Origin: Oceanicaulis alexandrii DSM 11625
GTDB taxonomy: Bacteria; Pseudomonadota; Alphaproteobacteria; Caulobacterales; Maricaulaceae
Length of the DNA: 64,000 nt
Reading direction: 5' to 3'
Assembly: GCF_000420265.1 (NCBI RefSeq)
Contig: NZ_ATUP01000002.1
Location: forward strand, 126,501-190,500
Shown: piece after piece, positions 38,486-46,367 of the stretch
Numbering within the stretch: the stretch's first letter is position 1
How the letters are laid out: each line of letters starts with the position of its first letter
Notes under the pieces: model-generated
What the model was told of the DNA's origin: nothing
Database searches by the model: none
Seen by the model: only the letters and a program-made list of their open reading frames with translations
Translations under genes and position numbers: made by a program

Positions 38486-38731
38486 ATGAGCCAATTAGGC
38501 GCCGTTCAGGTCGAAATCTCCGTGCTGTTGGGCCGGTCCAAGCTGCCGATTCACCAATTCCTGCGCATGGGCCGGGGCGCGGTGATTCCCCTGGACGCCG
38601 CCGAGCATGACGAAGTGTGGATTCTGGCCAATAACCATCCGATCGCACGCGGTGAAATCATCATTCAGGGCGACCGGGTGGCGGTTTCAATCACTGACGC
38701 AGCAGACGTTCACGACTATTTCGCTGCATAA
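38486..38731 (+). CDS. FliN/SpoA-domain flagellar motor switch-like protein
   Basis: An 81-residue protein consisting almost entirely of a FliN/SpoA C-terminal domain. Key segments are VQVEISVLLGRSKLPIHQFL, then MGRGAVIPLD, then NHPIARGEIIIQGDRVAVSI. FliN forms the lower C-ring of the flagellar switch. The gene stands alone, away from any flagellar cluster in this window. An alternative GTG start at 38426 would add 20 residues and has a weak GCGGA before it. The ATG at 38486 gives a domain-only protein but lacks a clear ribosome site, so the start is uncertain. It could be the true FliN or a secondary SpoA paralogue. Confidence 0.75.
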   Translation: MSQLGAVQVEISVLLGRSKLPIHQFLRMGRGAVIPLDAAEHDEVWILANNHPIARGEIIIQGDRVAVSITDAADVHDYFAA

Positions 38732-38748
38732 GCACCTCACATAAGGGC

Positions 38749-38777
38749 TTCACAAGAGGGGCCGGGCTTGGTACACG
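38749..38777 (+). promoter_or_regulatory. Candidate promoter of tRNA-Leu
   Basis: TTCACA (38749-38754) and TACACG (38772-38777) are separated by 17 bases and match the -35 consensus at five positions and the -10 consensus at three. The predicted start near 38784 lies ten bases before the mature tRNA 5' end. Confidence 0.35.
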
Positions 38778-38793
38778 CCCGCTTCCCGAATTC

Positions 38794-38880
38794 GCGGCCG
38801 TGGCGGAATTGGTAGACGCGCAGCGTTGAGGTCGCTGTGGGGTAAAACCCGTGGAAGTTCGAGTCTTCTCGGCCGCACCA
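38794..38880 (+). tRNA. tRNA-Leu (anticodon GAG)
   Basis: An 87-base class II tRNA with encoded CCA. The acceptor arm GCGGCCG (38794-38800) pairs with CGGCCGC (38870-38876). The anticodon stem CAGCG/CGCTG encloses TTGAGGT, giving anticodon GAG, which reads CUC and CUU. The extra arm (TGTGGGGTAAAACCCGTG) is long, as expected for leucine. The T-loop GTTCGAG is canonical. An intrinsic terminator follows 31 bases later. Confidence 0.96.
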
Positions 38881-38911
38881 TCTTTCGCGCTTTCTGCAAG
38901 CGCTGACAGAC

Positions 38912-38946
38912 AAGCCTGACGCTGACGCGTCAGGCTTTTTTGTTTT
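38912..38946 (+). terminator. Intrinsic terminator after tRNA-Leu
   Basis: AAGCCTGACGC (38912-38922) pairs perfectly with GCGTCAGGCTT (38927-38937) around a four-base loop, followed by a T-rich run (TTTTGTTTTTT). It ends the tRNA transcript ahead of mgtE. Confidence 0.92.
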
Positions 38947-39041
38947 TTCGCGACAACAGCACGCGCCATCTCGATTTCATCGGCGCCCGCGACTATCGTG
39001 TCTTACGCACTGCCCCCCATTCCAGAAAAACGCGAGACGCC

Positions 39042-40430
39042 ATGACGCAACCGGTTGAAGAGCTGCACCGTGACGATGTGACGACCGGTATGGATTTGCC
39101 TGAAGGGGTGCTTGTCGAATTGATCGGCGCGATCGCGGATCGCGACCCGACCCTGATCCGGCAATTGCTCGCGCCCCTTCACCCGGCGGACATTGCGGAC
39201 CTGATCGAGCAGCTCAGCTGGGATCAGCAGCGTCTGCTGGCTGAACTCGACGCGTCGCTGCTGACCGGCGAAGTGCTGGCGGAGATCGGCTACGATACGC
39301 GCGCGGGTCTGTTTGACCTGCTGGAGACCCAGCAGATCGTCGACGCGCTGGATGGTCTTGATTCCGATGACAAGACCATGGTCGTCGAGGAGCTCGAGCC
39401 GGAGGTGCGCCAAGCGGTTCTGGCCGCCGTATCCGCCGAAGACCGCGAACATCTTGAAGCCTCGCTGGCCTTTGAAGAGGAGACCGCCGGTCGCCTCATG
39501 CAGCGCGAGTTCGTCGCGGCGCCGTCATTCTGGACGGTGGGGCACACCATCGACCATATGCGGCTTGCAGGCGAGGAACTGCCGGACCTCTTCTTCGAGG
39601 TCTTCATTGTGGATGAAGGCTTCCGTCCCATCGGCGCGGTGCCTGTCAGCCGTCTGATGCGCTCGCAACGCCAGACGCCGCTGTCTGAACTGATGGAAAC
39701 GGCCAAGATCACGATCCGCCCCGAGGATGATCAGGAAGACGCGGCCTATCTGTTTGAGAAATACCATTTGATCTCGGCGCCCGTGGTTGATGATTCGGGG
39801 CGCTTGAAAGGCATGCTGACGGTCGACGACATGGTCGACGTCATCCAGGAAGAGAACAAGGAAGACCTTCTGGCGCTGGCCGGGGTGAATGAAGCCGGTC
39901 TGGCCGATACGGTCTGGGAATCGGTGAAGTCTCGCGCGCCCTGGCTGCTGGTCAATCTGGGTACGGCGGTGCTCGCCTCGCTGGTGATCGCGCTGTTTGA
40001 TCAGGCCATCGCCCAGCTCGTAGCTCTGGCGGTGCTGATGCCGATCGTCGCCTCCATGGGCGGAAACGCCGGCACGCAATCTCTGGCGGTCGCCGTGCGT
40101 GCGCTCGCGACGCGCGATCTGACCGGGGCGAACTCGCTCCGGTTCGTCTGGCGTGAAGCGGCGGCAGGCGTTGTGAACGGCGTCATTTTCGCTGTGATCA
40201 TGGGGATCATCGCCGCTGTGTGGTTCCAGGAACCGGATCTGGGCTGGGTGATCGCGGTCGCCATGGTGATCAACCTCGCCATCGCAGGCCTGGCCGGGGT
40301 GCTGGTGCCTCTGGGGCTCAAGCATTTCGGCGCCGACCCGGCTGTCGCGTCCTCGGTTTTTGTGACGACCGTGACCGATGTTGTGGGATTTGTCGTGTTT
40401 TTGGGCCTGGGCGCCCTTGTTCTGCTTTAA
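39042..40430 (+). CDS. mgtE: Magnesium transporter MgtE
   Basis: A 462-residue MgtE-type Mg2+ channel. A cytoplasmic superhelical N-domain (LLAPLHPADIADLIEQL repeats) occupies residues 20-145. A CBS pair follows at about 150-275, including YLFEKYHLISAPVVDDSGRL and MLTVDDMVDVIQEE. Five C-terminal membrane helices carry the family motif PIVASMGGNAGTQSLAVAVR. The N and CBS domains sense cytosolic Mg2+ and close the pore. The ATG at 39042 removes a 34-residue unconserved extension. The upstream 95 bases show no recognisable Mg2+ riboswitch. Confidence 0.95.
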   Translation: MTQPVEELHRDDVTTGMDLPEGVLVELIGAIADRDPTLIRQLLAPLHPADIADLIEQLSWDQQRLLAELDASLLTGEVLAEIGYDTRAGLFDLLETQQIVDALDGLDSDDKTMVVEELEPEVRQAVLAAVSAEDREHLEASLAFEEETAGRLMQREFVAAPSFWTVGHTIDHMRLAGEELPDLFFEVFIVDEGFRPIGAVPVSRLMRSQRQTPLSELMETAKITIRPEDDQEDAAYLFEKYHLISAPVVDDSGRLKGMLTVDDMVDVIQEENKEDLLALAGVNEAGLADTVWESVKSRAPWLLVNLGTAVLASLVIALFDQAIAQLVALAVLMPIVASMGGNAGTQSLAVAVRALATRDLTGANSLRFVWREAAAGVVNGVIFAVIMGIIAAVWFQEPDLGWVIAVAMVINLAIAGLAGVLVPLGLKHFGADPAVASSVFVTTVTDVVGFVVFLGLGALVLL

Positions 40431-40478
40431 TCTGATCCGACGTTGAGTCAGATGACGATCCTGAGGGAGGCCTTCGCC

Positions 40479-41468
40479 ATGAAACATGCCGCTCTGGCGC
40501 TTGTGATCGCACTTGCGGGCGCATCGCCCTTGGCCGCTCAGGATGCGGGGGGGCAAGCGCCGTCCTTTGACAGCGGGTTGCGCCTGTCAGGCCCGTGGGC
40601 GATCGGACCGCGTCTGGATCAGGCTCGGGCTGGATTGTCCGCCACGGTGCTGGACGGTCGGATTTACGCCGCTGGCGGCGCCGGCCTCGCAAACCCGCGT
40701 GACGCCCTGGAAGTCTATGACCCTGAAAGCGGCGCCTGGCGCGTGCTCAAGCCCCTGCCTGTGGGCCTGGAGCGTTTCGGCATGGCGGTTCTGCACGGCA
40801 AGATCTACGTGGCGGGCGGCTATTCGTCCGAAGCCGGCGCGGAGCCGATTGATCAGGTCTGGTCCTATGACCCCGAGACCGATGCATGGAGCGCAGAGAC
40901 GGCGCTGCCCGGCGCCAAGGCCAGCCTGTCGCTGGTTGCTGTGAATGATCAACTGTACGCTCTGGGCGGCGAGGACGGCGCGCCGGGCCTGTTTGTTTAT
41001 GATCCCGAGGCGCAGAGCTGGAACGCTGCGGAAGCGCCTGACGAGATCAATCGTCGGGGCGCGGCGGCGGTCGTGCTCGATGATGAAATCTGGCTGATCG
41101 GCGGCGCCCGCAACGGGCAGGCGACATCGCGCGTGGATGTTTACCATACACTGTCTCAAACCTGGCGCCGTGGTCCGGATTTGCCTGAACCGCGGGCCGG
41201 CCATGCCGCGGCCGCGCTGGACGGCGATCTTCATGTTTTTGGCGGACGCAGCGCTGACATGCGCCGAACTCTGGCCAGCCACATCACGCTCAGCGCCGGT
41301 TCCGAGAGCTGGAACAGCCTGTCTGACATGCCCGCCGCCCGTACGGAGGCAGGGGTGGTCAGCGTTAACGGCGCGATCTGGTTAATTGGCGGCGGATCAG
41401 GCGCAGGCTTCTTTGCGCCCTTTACCGCTCTGGACGCGGTGGACATTTTCTCAGCCTCAGAGCGCTGA
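40479..41468 (+). CDS. Exported Kelch-repeat beta-propeller protein
   Basis: A 329-residue protein with a signal peptide (MKHAALALVIALAGASPLAA) and five to six Kelch repeats of about 47 residues. Each has a paired glycine and a spaced Tyr/Trp pattern: IYAAGGAGL, IYVAGGYSSEAG, LYALGGEDG, IWLIGGARNG, LHVFGGRSAD, IWLIGGGSG. Such propellers serve as binding scaffolds, and some related proteins are NanM-like mutarotases. GGGAGG precedes the ATG. It lies between mgtE and spmX, and the candidate sigma-54 site of spmX begins one base after its stop. Ligand unknown. Confidence 0.82.
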   Translation: MKHAALALVIALAGASPLAAQDAGGQAPSFDSGLRLSGPWAIGPRLDQARAGLSATVLDGRIYAAGGAGLANPRDALEVYDPESGAWRVLKPLPVGLERFGMAVLHGKIYVAGGYSSEAGAEPIDQVWSYDPETDAWSAETALPGAKASLSLVAVNDQLYALGGEDGAPGLFVYDPEAQSWNAAEAPDEINRRGAAAVVLDDEIWLIGGARNGQATSRVDVYHTLSQTWRRGPDLPEPRAGHAAAALDGDLHVFGGRSADMRRTLASHITLSAGSESWNSLSDMPAARTEAGVVSVNGAIWLIGGGSGAGFFAPFTALDAVDIFSASER

Positions 41469-41484
41469 CGGTCCTGAGTTTGCA
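41469..41484 (+). promoter_or_regulatory. Candidate sigma-54 promoter of spmX
   Basis: The sequence CGGTCCTGAGTTTGCA has GG at 41470-41471 and GC at 41482-41483, exactly the -24/-12 spacing. It has a perfect TTGCA downstream half, but its upstream half matches TGGCACG only at GG and one C. The inferred start near 41495 would leave a 36-base leader before the ATG at 41531. In Caulobacter spmX is activated by TacA with sigma-54, which makes this placement meaningful. Confidence 0.45.
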
Positions 41485-41530
41485 TCGCGCTTCTTGACTG
41501 AAGATCCAACCGTTTCGAAACGGGACAGCG

Positions 41531-43462
41531 ATGACACCGCGTTTGAAATCGACCCGCGCCGCGCGCGACCTGATCAAGGCTCACGAGCCCTTCCTGGCGG
41601 AGGCTGAACGGCGTGGTAAACGCTGGACGGTCGGGTATGGCCATACGGCTTCCGCGAAGGAAGGCGTCACGCTGAAGCCTGAAGACGCCGACCTTCTGCT
41701 GATCTATGACGTGATGCGCGCCGAACAGGCCATCGACGCCAGCGTTGGCGCAGAGATGGCGGCGCCGATGCGCGATGCGCTGGTGTCCTTCGCCCTCTCG
41801 GTGGGCTTGCGGGCGTTCAAGGTGTCAGACGTCGCGCGTCTGGCGCGAGCCGGTCGTCATCGTGACGCCGCAGCCGCCATCGAGACCTGGGTGCGTGCGG
41901 ATCAGGATGGCCGGCTGGTCGTATCCGATCGTCTGGTCACCCGCCGCGCCGCTGAAAAGGCGCTCTATCTGTCCGGGCTGGAAGACAGCGCGGCGCATGT
42001 GGATGCGCCGTCTGTGGCTTCCGAACCTGAGCCTCAGCCTGAGCCTGAGCCTGAGCCTGCATCCGGTGCGGACTCAGAACACTCGACCGATACGCCTGCT
42101 GAAGCGCCGGTTGCTGAACCTGCGCCGTCTCAGCTGGCGGATGAACAGCCCGAGCCCGAGCCCGAGCCTGAGGCCGAGCCTCTTGCCGAAGCGGAAGCCG
42201 AATCCGGGCCTGAGCCTGAAGAGCAGGAGGCCTCGTCTGGATGGGTTGAGCTCGATATTGCTTTTGAAACGCCGGACGAGGAAGTGGCGGTTGAGAGCCT
42301 TGTAGAGCCTGACTCTGATGCGCCGGACAACGACGCGCAAGCAGACGAGCTGGACGCTGAATCCGAGGCGGTTGGGCCTGAGACGGTTGAGCCTGAGACG
42401 GTTGAGGCGGAGGCGTCAGACGCCGAACCTGTTGAAACTCAGGCGCTCAGCGAACCTGCTGAAGAATCCGAGCAGATTGATGCTGCGCCAGACGCGCCTG
42501 AGACAATGGACGCGCCTGAGGCTGATGACGCTCAGCCTGATCTGGATGCGGTGAAACAGGCGCAGGACGCCTCCATCGCCGCTGTCATGGCGCGCATGGC
42601 CCAGCAGGTTTCCGCCAGCATTGCGCCACCGGCGGCTGAGGCAACGGAGTCCGACGCCTCCGTCAAGTTGGGCTACAGTTTCCTGTCGACAGCGCATGTG
42701 GAGCTCGCCGCGCAGTCCGCGCCCCGTATCGCGCCTCAGCCTGCTCAACCCGAGACGCCACAACAAGGCGCGCCGTCAAAACCGCGCAGCCTGTTCAGCA
42801 GCCCCGCCGTGCCGATGGGGCCGTATCATGGCGCCTTGCAGGTCTCTTCCATCAAAGTGACCGCGATTGCGCCTGAAGCGCTCCCGCAGGGCTCTGACGC
42901 GGAAGACGCTGAAGCCGGCGAGGACGCGCAAAGTGTTCAGGCCGCTGCGCAATTGTCGGATTCAGATGATGTGATTTCGGTTGAAGCGCCCACTGATGAA
43001 GAGTCTTCGCCCGAAGCGCTGACAAGCTCACATGAGGCGACGAACGACGCCCAGGTCTTCTCTGCACCGCCGCATCCTGCGCTTGCGCCTGCGTCTGCAG
43101 CGGGTCTGTCCGGCGATGTCGAAGGCCCAGATCACCCTGACAAGGGTGATGAAGACCCCCATCACGACCTTCATGAAGACAGCGAAGAGCTCGATCCGAC
43201 GGTTGTGGCGGGTACGGAAGCGCCTGCGGCGCTCGAAGCCGAGCCGGCGCAGTCCAAGGGCGGGGATGTGATGTTCATCTCCTCGCTGGCTGTGGGCGGC
43301 GCCATGGTGGGGCTGGGCGGCTGGGATATAGCCGCGAACATGGACGCGTACATGGAATTGGGGCTGTCCTACTCGCCGTTGGGGCCGATCGTGTTCGGCG
43401 CCGGCGTGCTGCTGAGCGCGGCTTCGGCCTGGTTCATTATCGGTCGCCGCAACGAGAAGTAG
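41531..43462 (+). CDS. spmX: SpmX-like polarity protein (muramidase-fold domain, acidic linker, two C-terminal membrane helices)
   Basis: A 643-residue protein. Residues 1-151 form a GH24 (phage-lysozyme-like) domain with [12 protein letters not shown]-type start, WTVGYGHT and a final [13 protein letters not shown]. Residues of about 155-575 are an intrinsically disordered linker very rich in Glu, Pro, Ala and Asp with Pro-Glu repeats. Two membrane helices lie near 580-598 and 617-637. This is the domain order of Caulobacter SpmX, which localises DivJ and binds PopZ at the old pole. The lysozyme Glu is kept (Glu19), but no Asp occupies the canonical second position before Thr33. Muramidase activity is therefore doubtful, as expected for a repurposed lysozyme. 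The linker is much longer than in Caulobacter, as I recall it. Confidence 0.85.
   Translation: MTPRLKSTRAARDLIKAHEPFLAEAERRGKRWTVGYGHTASAKEGVTLKPEDADLLLIYDVMRAEQAIDASVGAEMAAPMRDALVSFALSVGLRAFKVSDVARLARAGRHRDAAAAIETWVRADQDGRLVVSDRLVTRRAAEKALYLSGLEDSAAHVDAPSVASEPEPQPEPEPEPASGADSEHSTDTPAEAPVAEPAPSQLADEQPEPEPEPEAEPLAEAEAESGPEPEEQEASSGWVELDIAFETPDEEVAVESLVEPDSDAPDNDAQADELDAESEAVGPETVEPETVEAEASDAEPVETQALSEPAEESEQIDAAPDAPETMDAPEADDAQPDLDAVKQAQDASIAAVMARMAQQVSASIAPPAAEATESDASVKLGYSFLSTAHVELAAQSAPRIAPQPAQPETPQQGAPSKPRSLFSSPAVPMGPYHGALQVSSIKVTAIAPEALPQGSDAEDAEAGEDAQSVQAAAQLSDSDDVISVEAPTDEESSPEALTSSHEATNDAQVFSAPPHPALAPASAAGLSGDVEGPDHPDKGDEDPHHDLHEDSEELDPTVVAGTEAPAALEAEPAQSKGGDVMFISSLAVGGAMVGLGGWDIAANMDAYMELGLSYSPLGPIVFGAGVLLSAASAWFIIGRRNEK
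42021..42180 (+). repeat. Hexanucleotide GAGCCT/GAGCCC runs encoding Pro-Glu repeats in spmX
   Basis: Two clusters of tandem hexamers lie in the linker coding region. One at about 42027-42059 is built of GAGCCT units, with one CAGCCT unit near its start. One at about 42146-42180 has CCCGAG units passing into CCTGAG and GCCGAG. They encode Pro-Glu dipeptide runs. Their in-frame six-base period would let the linker change length by replication slippage without a frameshift. Confidence 0.8.
42376..42405 (+). repeat. Perfect 15-bp tandem duplication in spmX
   Basis: GCCTGAGACGGTTGA occurs twice in a row at 42376-42390 and 42391-42405, encoding the repeated peptide PETVE within the acidic linker. 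The perfect identity suggests a recent in-frame duplication. Confidence 0.85.
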
Positions 43463-43497
43463 CGCAACGCGCCTGAACTGGCGAGATTTGTGCGAAC

Positions 43498-43525
43498 TTG
43501 ACGCGCCGCCCGCGCGTGGTATCTC
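43498..43525 (+). promoter_or_regulatory. Candidate promoter giving a leaderless isovaleryl-CoA dehydrogenase mRNA
   Basis: TTGACG at 43498-43503 and TATCTC at 43520-43525 are 16 bases apart. The expected start, about seven bases after the -10, falls at 43532-43533, which is the A of the ATG or one base before it. No Shine-Dalgarno sequence is visible before that ATG, which fits a leaderless message. Confidence 0.45.
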
Positions 43526-43532
43526 GCGGTCT

Positions 43533-44705
43533 ATGATTTCGAACCAGTATCCTTCGCTCGAGTTCCCTCTGGGCGACACCGCGGACATGCTGCGCGATAC
43601 CGTGCAGTCGTTCGCGTCCGATCATATCGCTCCGCGCGCCGCTGAAATTGACGCCAAGGACGAGTTTCCCGCCGACCTCTGGACCAAGATGGGTGAACTG
43701 GGCCTGCTGGGCCTGACCGTCGAGGAAGAGTATGGCGGCTCGGGCTTGGGCTATACCGAGCACTGTATCGTCATGGAGGAGATCTCACGGGCCAGCGCGT
43801 CTGTGGGCCTCAGCTATGGCGCGCACTCCAATCTGTGCGTCAACCAGATCCGGCTGAACGGGTCTGAAGCGCAAAAGCAGAAATACCTGCCCAAGCTGAT
43901 CTCCGGCGAGCATGTGGGCGCGCTGGCCATGTCTGAACCCGGCGCGGGCTCTGACGTGGTCTCCATGCGTCTGAAAGCCGTGAAAAAGGGCGATCACTAC
44001 GTCCTGAACGGCAACAAGATGTGGATCACCAACGGCCCGAGCGCGGATACCCTCGTGGTGTACGCCAAGACCGATCCCGAAGCGGGCTCCAAGGGCATCA
44101 CCGCCTTCCTGATCGAGAAGGACATGAAGGGCTTCTCTGTCGCCCAGAAGCTCGACAAGCTGGGCATGCGCGGCTCTGAAACCGGCGAGCTGGTGTTTGA
44201 AGACTGCGAAGTCCCTGAAGAGAACGTGCTGGGCCAGATCGGCGGCGGCGTGCGCGTTCTGATGAGCGGGCTCGATTATGAGCGCTCGGTGCTGGCGGCG
44301 GGCCCTGTGGGCATCATGCAGGCCTGTCTCGACGTGGTCATGCCCTATGTTCACGAGCGCAAACAGTTCGGCCAGCCCATCGGCGAGTTTCAGCTGATCC
44401 AGGGCAAAATCGCGGACATGTACACGCGCATGAACGCCAGCCGCGCCTATGTCTATGCGGTGGCCCAGGCGTGCGACGCCAAGAAGACCACCCGTCAGGA
44501 CGCAGCGGGCGCCATCCTGTTCGCCGCGGAAGCGGCGACCCAGTGCGCGCTCGACGCCATCCAGATCCTGGGCGGCAATGGCTATATCAACGAATATCCG
44601 ACGGGCCGCCTGCTGCGCGACGCCAAGCTCTACGAGATCGGCGCCGGCACCAGCGAAGTGCGCCGCATGCTGATCGGCCGCGAGCTGTTCAACGCAACCC
44701 GCTAA
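43533..44705 (+). CDS. liuA: Isovaleryl-CoA dehydrogenase
   Basis: A 390-residue FAD-dependent acyl-CoA dehydrogenase that oxidises isovaleryl-CoA to 3-methylcrotonyl-CoA in leucine catabolism. Signatures are [19 protein letters not shown] (FAD region), [19 protein letters not shown], and the late-chain motif [20 protein letters not shown]. The catalytic base is Glu250 in [14 protein letters not shown], the position specific to isovaleryl-CoA dehydrogenases rather than the common C-terminal Glu. There is no ribosome site, and the promoter seems to start at the ATG. An intrinsic terminator follows. mccB, liuC and mccA lie further right. Confidence 0.93.
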   Translation: MISNQYPSLEFPLGDTADMLRDTVQSFASDHIAPRAAEIDAKDEFPADLWTKMGELGLLGLTVEEEYGGSGLGYTEHCIVMEEISRASASVGLSYGAHSNLCVNQIRLNGSEAQKQKYLPKLISGEHVGALAMSEPGAGSDVVSMRLKAVKKGDHYVLNGNKMWITNGPSADTLVVYAKTDPEAGSKGITAFLIEKDMKGFSVAQKLDKLGMRGSETGELVFEDCEVPEENVLGQIGGGVRVLMSGLDYERSVLAAGPVGIMQACLDVVMPYVHERKQFGQPIGEFQLIQGKIADMYTRMNASRAYVYAVAQACDAKKTTRQDAAGAILFAAEAATQCALDAIQILGGNGYINEYPTGRLLRDAKLYEIGAGTSEVRRMLIGRELFNATR

Positions 44706-44754
44706 GGGCTGAGCTGTCTTGTCCTGCCCAGGGATACGATGCTCTGCAGTCTAT

Positions 44755-44783
44755 AAAGCCCGCGCTTCGGCGCGGGCTTTTTC
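44755..44783 (+). terminator. Intrinsic terminator after the dehydrogenase gene
   Basis: AAAGCCCGCGC (44755-44765) pairs with GCGCGGGCTTT (44770-44780) around a TTCG tetraloop, followed by a T-run. It stands 50 bases after the stop. Confidence 0.93.
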
Positions 44784-44926
44784 TGTTGAACCTGCAGGCG
44801 CGCACCGGCTCGACGCTGGATCGCCTTTTCAGTCGCCTCGCATAGGCAAATCGTCCTAGAGTGTCATGAGGTTAGGGCTGGCGGAAATGCGCAGCCGGTC
44901 GCCCAGGGGACATTAAAGGATCCGCC

Positions 44927-45397
44927 ATGCTGATTGAAATTCTCGCCCTGACGCTGGCTTTAAGCGCGCAGAAGTCTCCGCCTGTGGAAGCCTCGCCTGA
45001 CGAAGCGCGCCTGAACGCCTGTCTGGCGCAGGCGGAGTTCGCCGAGAGCTGCATCGGCGCGGTGTCCAACGCCTGTCAGGAAGATCCGGGCGGGTATACG
45101 ACCTATGGCATGATGGAATGCGAGCGTCGTGAGAACGAGCTGTGGGATCAGCGCCTGAATGCGGCGTACTCCCGGATGCGCGAGGTGATGCTGGAGCGCG
45201 AGATGCAGGCCCGGCGAGACGCCTTGCTGGCGGCGCAACGGCTTTGGTTGCAATACCGGGACGCCGAGTGTGAACAGCGTGGGCTGGCCTATGAAGGCGG
45301 CACCATGAGGGGCGTGGTTCATAATTCGTGCTTCAGCGGCTTCACGGCGCGCCGCGCTTTGGAGCTGGAAAGCCAGCTTCAAGAGCTGTCGCTCTAG
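44927..45397 (+). CDS. LprI-like (DUF1311) exported protein
   Basis: A 156-residue protein with a short hydrophobic N-terminus (MLIEILALTLALSA). The C-terminal DUF1311/LprI domain contains ENELWDQRLNAAYSRMREVM, RRDALLAAQRLWLQYRDAEC and a final CFSGFTARRALELESQL. LprI in mycobacteria inhibits host lysozyme; most family members are uncharacterised. Cysteines at regular spacing (ACLAQ, SCIGAV, ACQED, MECER, AECEQ, SCFSG) could form disulfides. AAAGGA precedes the ATG. It is bracketed by terminators on both sides, so it forms its own transcription unit. Confidence 0.82.
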   Translation: MLIEILALTLALSAQKSPPVEASPDEARLNACLAQAEFAESCIGAVSNACQEDPGGYTTYGMMECERRENELWDQRLNAAYSRMREVMLEREMQARRDALLAAQRLWLQYRDAECEQRGLAYEGGTMRGVVHNSCFSGFTARRALELESQLQELSL

Positions 45398-45401
45398 ACA
45401 C

Positions 45402-45434
45402 AAAAAACCCCGCGCGATGGGCGCGGGGTTTTTC
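45402..45434. terminator. Bidirectional intrinsic terminator
   Basis: AAAAACCCCGCGC (45402-45414) pairs with GCGCGGGGTTTTT (45420-45432) around a short loop; the A-run and T-run serve either strand. It separates the LprI-like gene from the convergent aldo/keto reductase gene. Confidence 0.92.
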
Positions 45435-45440
45435 TTGATC

Positions 45441-46268
45441 TTACTTGTCCCAGTCCGGGGCCCAGTCGGGATCGATCAGACGGCCTTTCGGGCTGCGCAG
45501 GGCGTCGATGCGCCCAGTTTCCTCTTCGCTCAGCGTGATCTCCGAGATCTTGAAATTGGACTCGATGTGCGCGTCGCTGGAGCTGCGCGGGATGGCGACG
45601 ACGCTGTCCTGGTCAACCAGCCAGCGCAAGGCGATCTGGGCGGGCGAGACGCCGTGTTTGCTGGCGATCTGCTTGATCACGTCATCCTCAAACACCTTGC
45701 CTTGCCCGATCGGGGAATAGGCGGTCATCGCTATGCCTGCGCTGCGGCAGGCGTTGAGCACGGCGCTCTGGTCGAGGAAGGGATGATATTCCACCTGATT
45801 GACCGCAAGCGGCGCCTTGGAATGCGCGCGCGCTTCATCCATCAGGTCCACGGTGAAGTTCGACACGCCGATGTGCTTGACCTGACCTGAGTCCACAACC
45901 GCGTTCATCGCCTGCATGGTCTCGATCAGCGGGACTTCCGGCACGGGCCAGTGCAGGAGCAGCAGGTCCACATAATCGGTCTTGAGCCTGTTGAGGCTGT
46001 CCCGAACCGAAGCCTGAAGGTCGCCGTCCTTGAAATGGTCGCGCCAGACCTTGGTGGTCAGGAAGATATCCTCGCGCGCCACGCCGGATTGATGAAGCCC
46101 GGCGCCGACTTCCGTCTCATTGTCATAAATCTGGGCGGTGTCGATATGCCGGTAACCGGTCTTGAGCGCATGGGCGACAGCGCGTGTGGCGTCCTCGTCT
46201 TTCAGCTGCCAGGTGCCGAAACCCAGCTTGGGAATGTCTGCGCCATGGGCTTGGGTCCGCTCGATCAT
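45441..46268 (-). CDS. Aldo/keto reductase (2,5-diketogluconate reductase-like)
   Basis: A 275-residue (alpha/beta)8-barrel NADPH-dependent reductase. The catalytic tetrad is visible: Asp in GYRHIDTAQIY, Tyr in the same segment, Lys in LTTKVW and His in LLLLHWPVP. VVAIPRSSSDAHIESNF forms the NADPH phosphate-binding loop. The ATG at 46268 follows AAGGAGC; an upstream in-frame start at 46307 is weaker. The sequence is close to the DkgA/DkgB group acting on small carbonyls, but the substrate is open. It ends at the bidirectional terminator shared with the LprI-like gene. Confidence 0.9.
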   Translation of the reverse strand: MIERTQAHGADIPKLGFGTWQLKDEDATRAVAHALKTGYRHIDTAQIYDNETEVGAGLHQSGVAREDIFLTTKVWRDHFKDGDLQASVRDSLNRLKTDYVDLLLLHWPVPEVPLIETMQAMNAVVDSGQVKHIGVSNFTVDLMDEARAHSKAPLAVNQVEYHPFLDQSAVLNACRSAGIAMTAYSPIGQGKVFEDDVIKQIASKHGVSPAQIALRWLVDQDSVVAIPRSSSDAHIESNFKISEITLSEEETGRIDALRSPKGRLIDPDWAPDWDK

Positions 46269-46367
46269 CGTGCGCTCCTTGTTTGCGTGTCCGGGGGACG
46301 TCAGCATCAGGAACGCGCAAGGAAGGGCGGAAGTTTCATTCCGGCGCCGTTGTTCGTCAGCTGAGGT

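Noticed and set aside
38946-39041. Mg2+ riboswitch upstream of mgtE
   Set aside because: The 96 bases show no long conserved hairpins resembling known M-box or mgtA leaders.
41531-42000. Lysozyme-like domain as evidence for a prophage
   Set aside because: No other phage genes are nearby, and the fusion to an acidic linker and two C-terminal helices identifies SpmX, a cellular protein derived from a phage lysin.
42021-42180. Short regular repeats as a possible CRISPR array
   Set aside because: Units are six bases, in frame, and encode Pro-Glu; there are no spacers.
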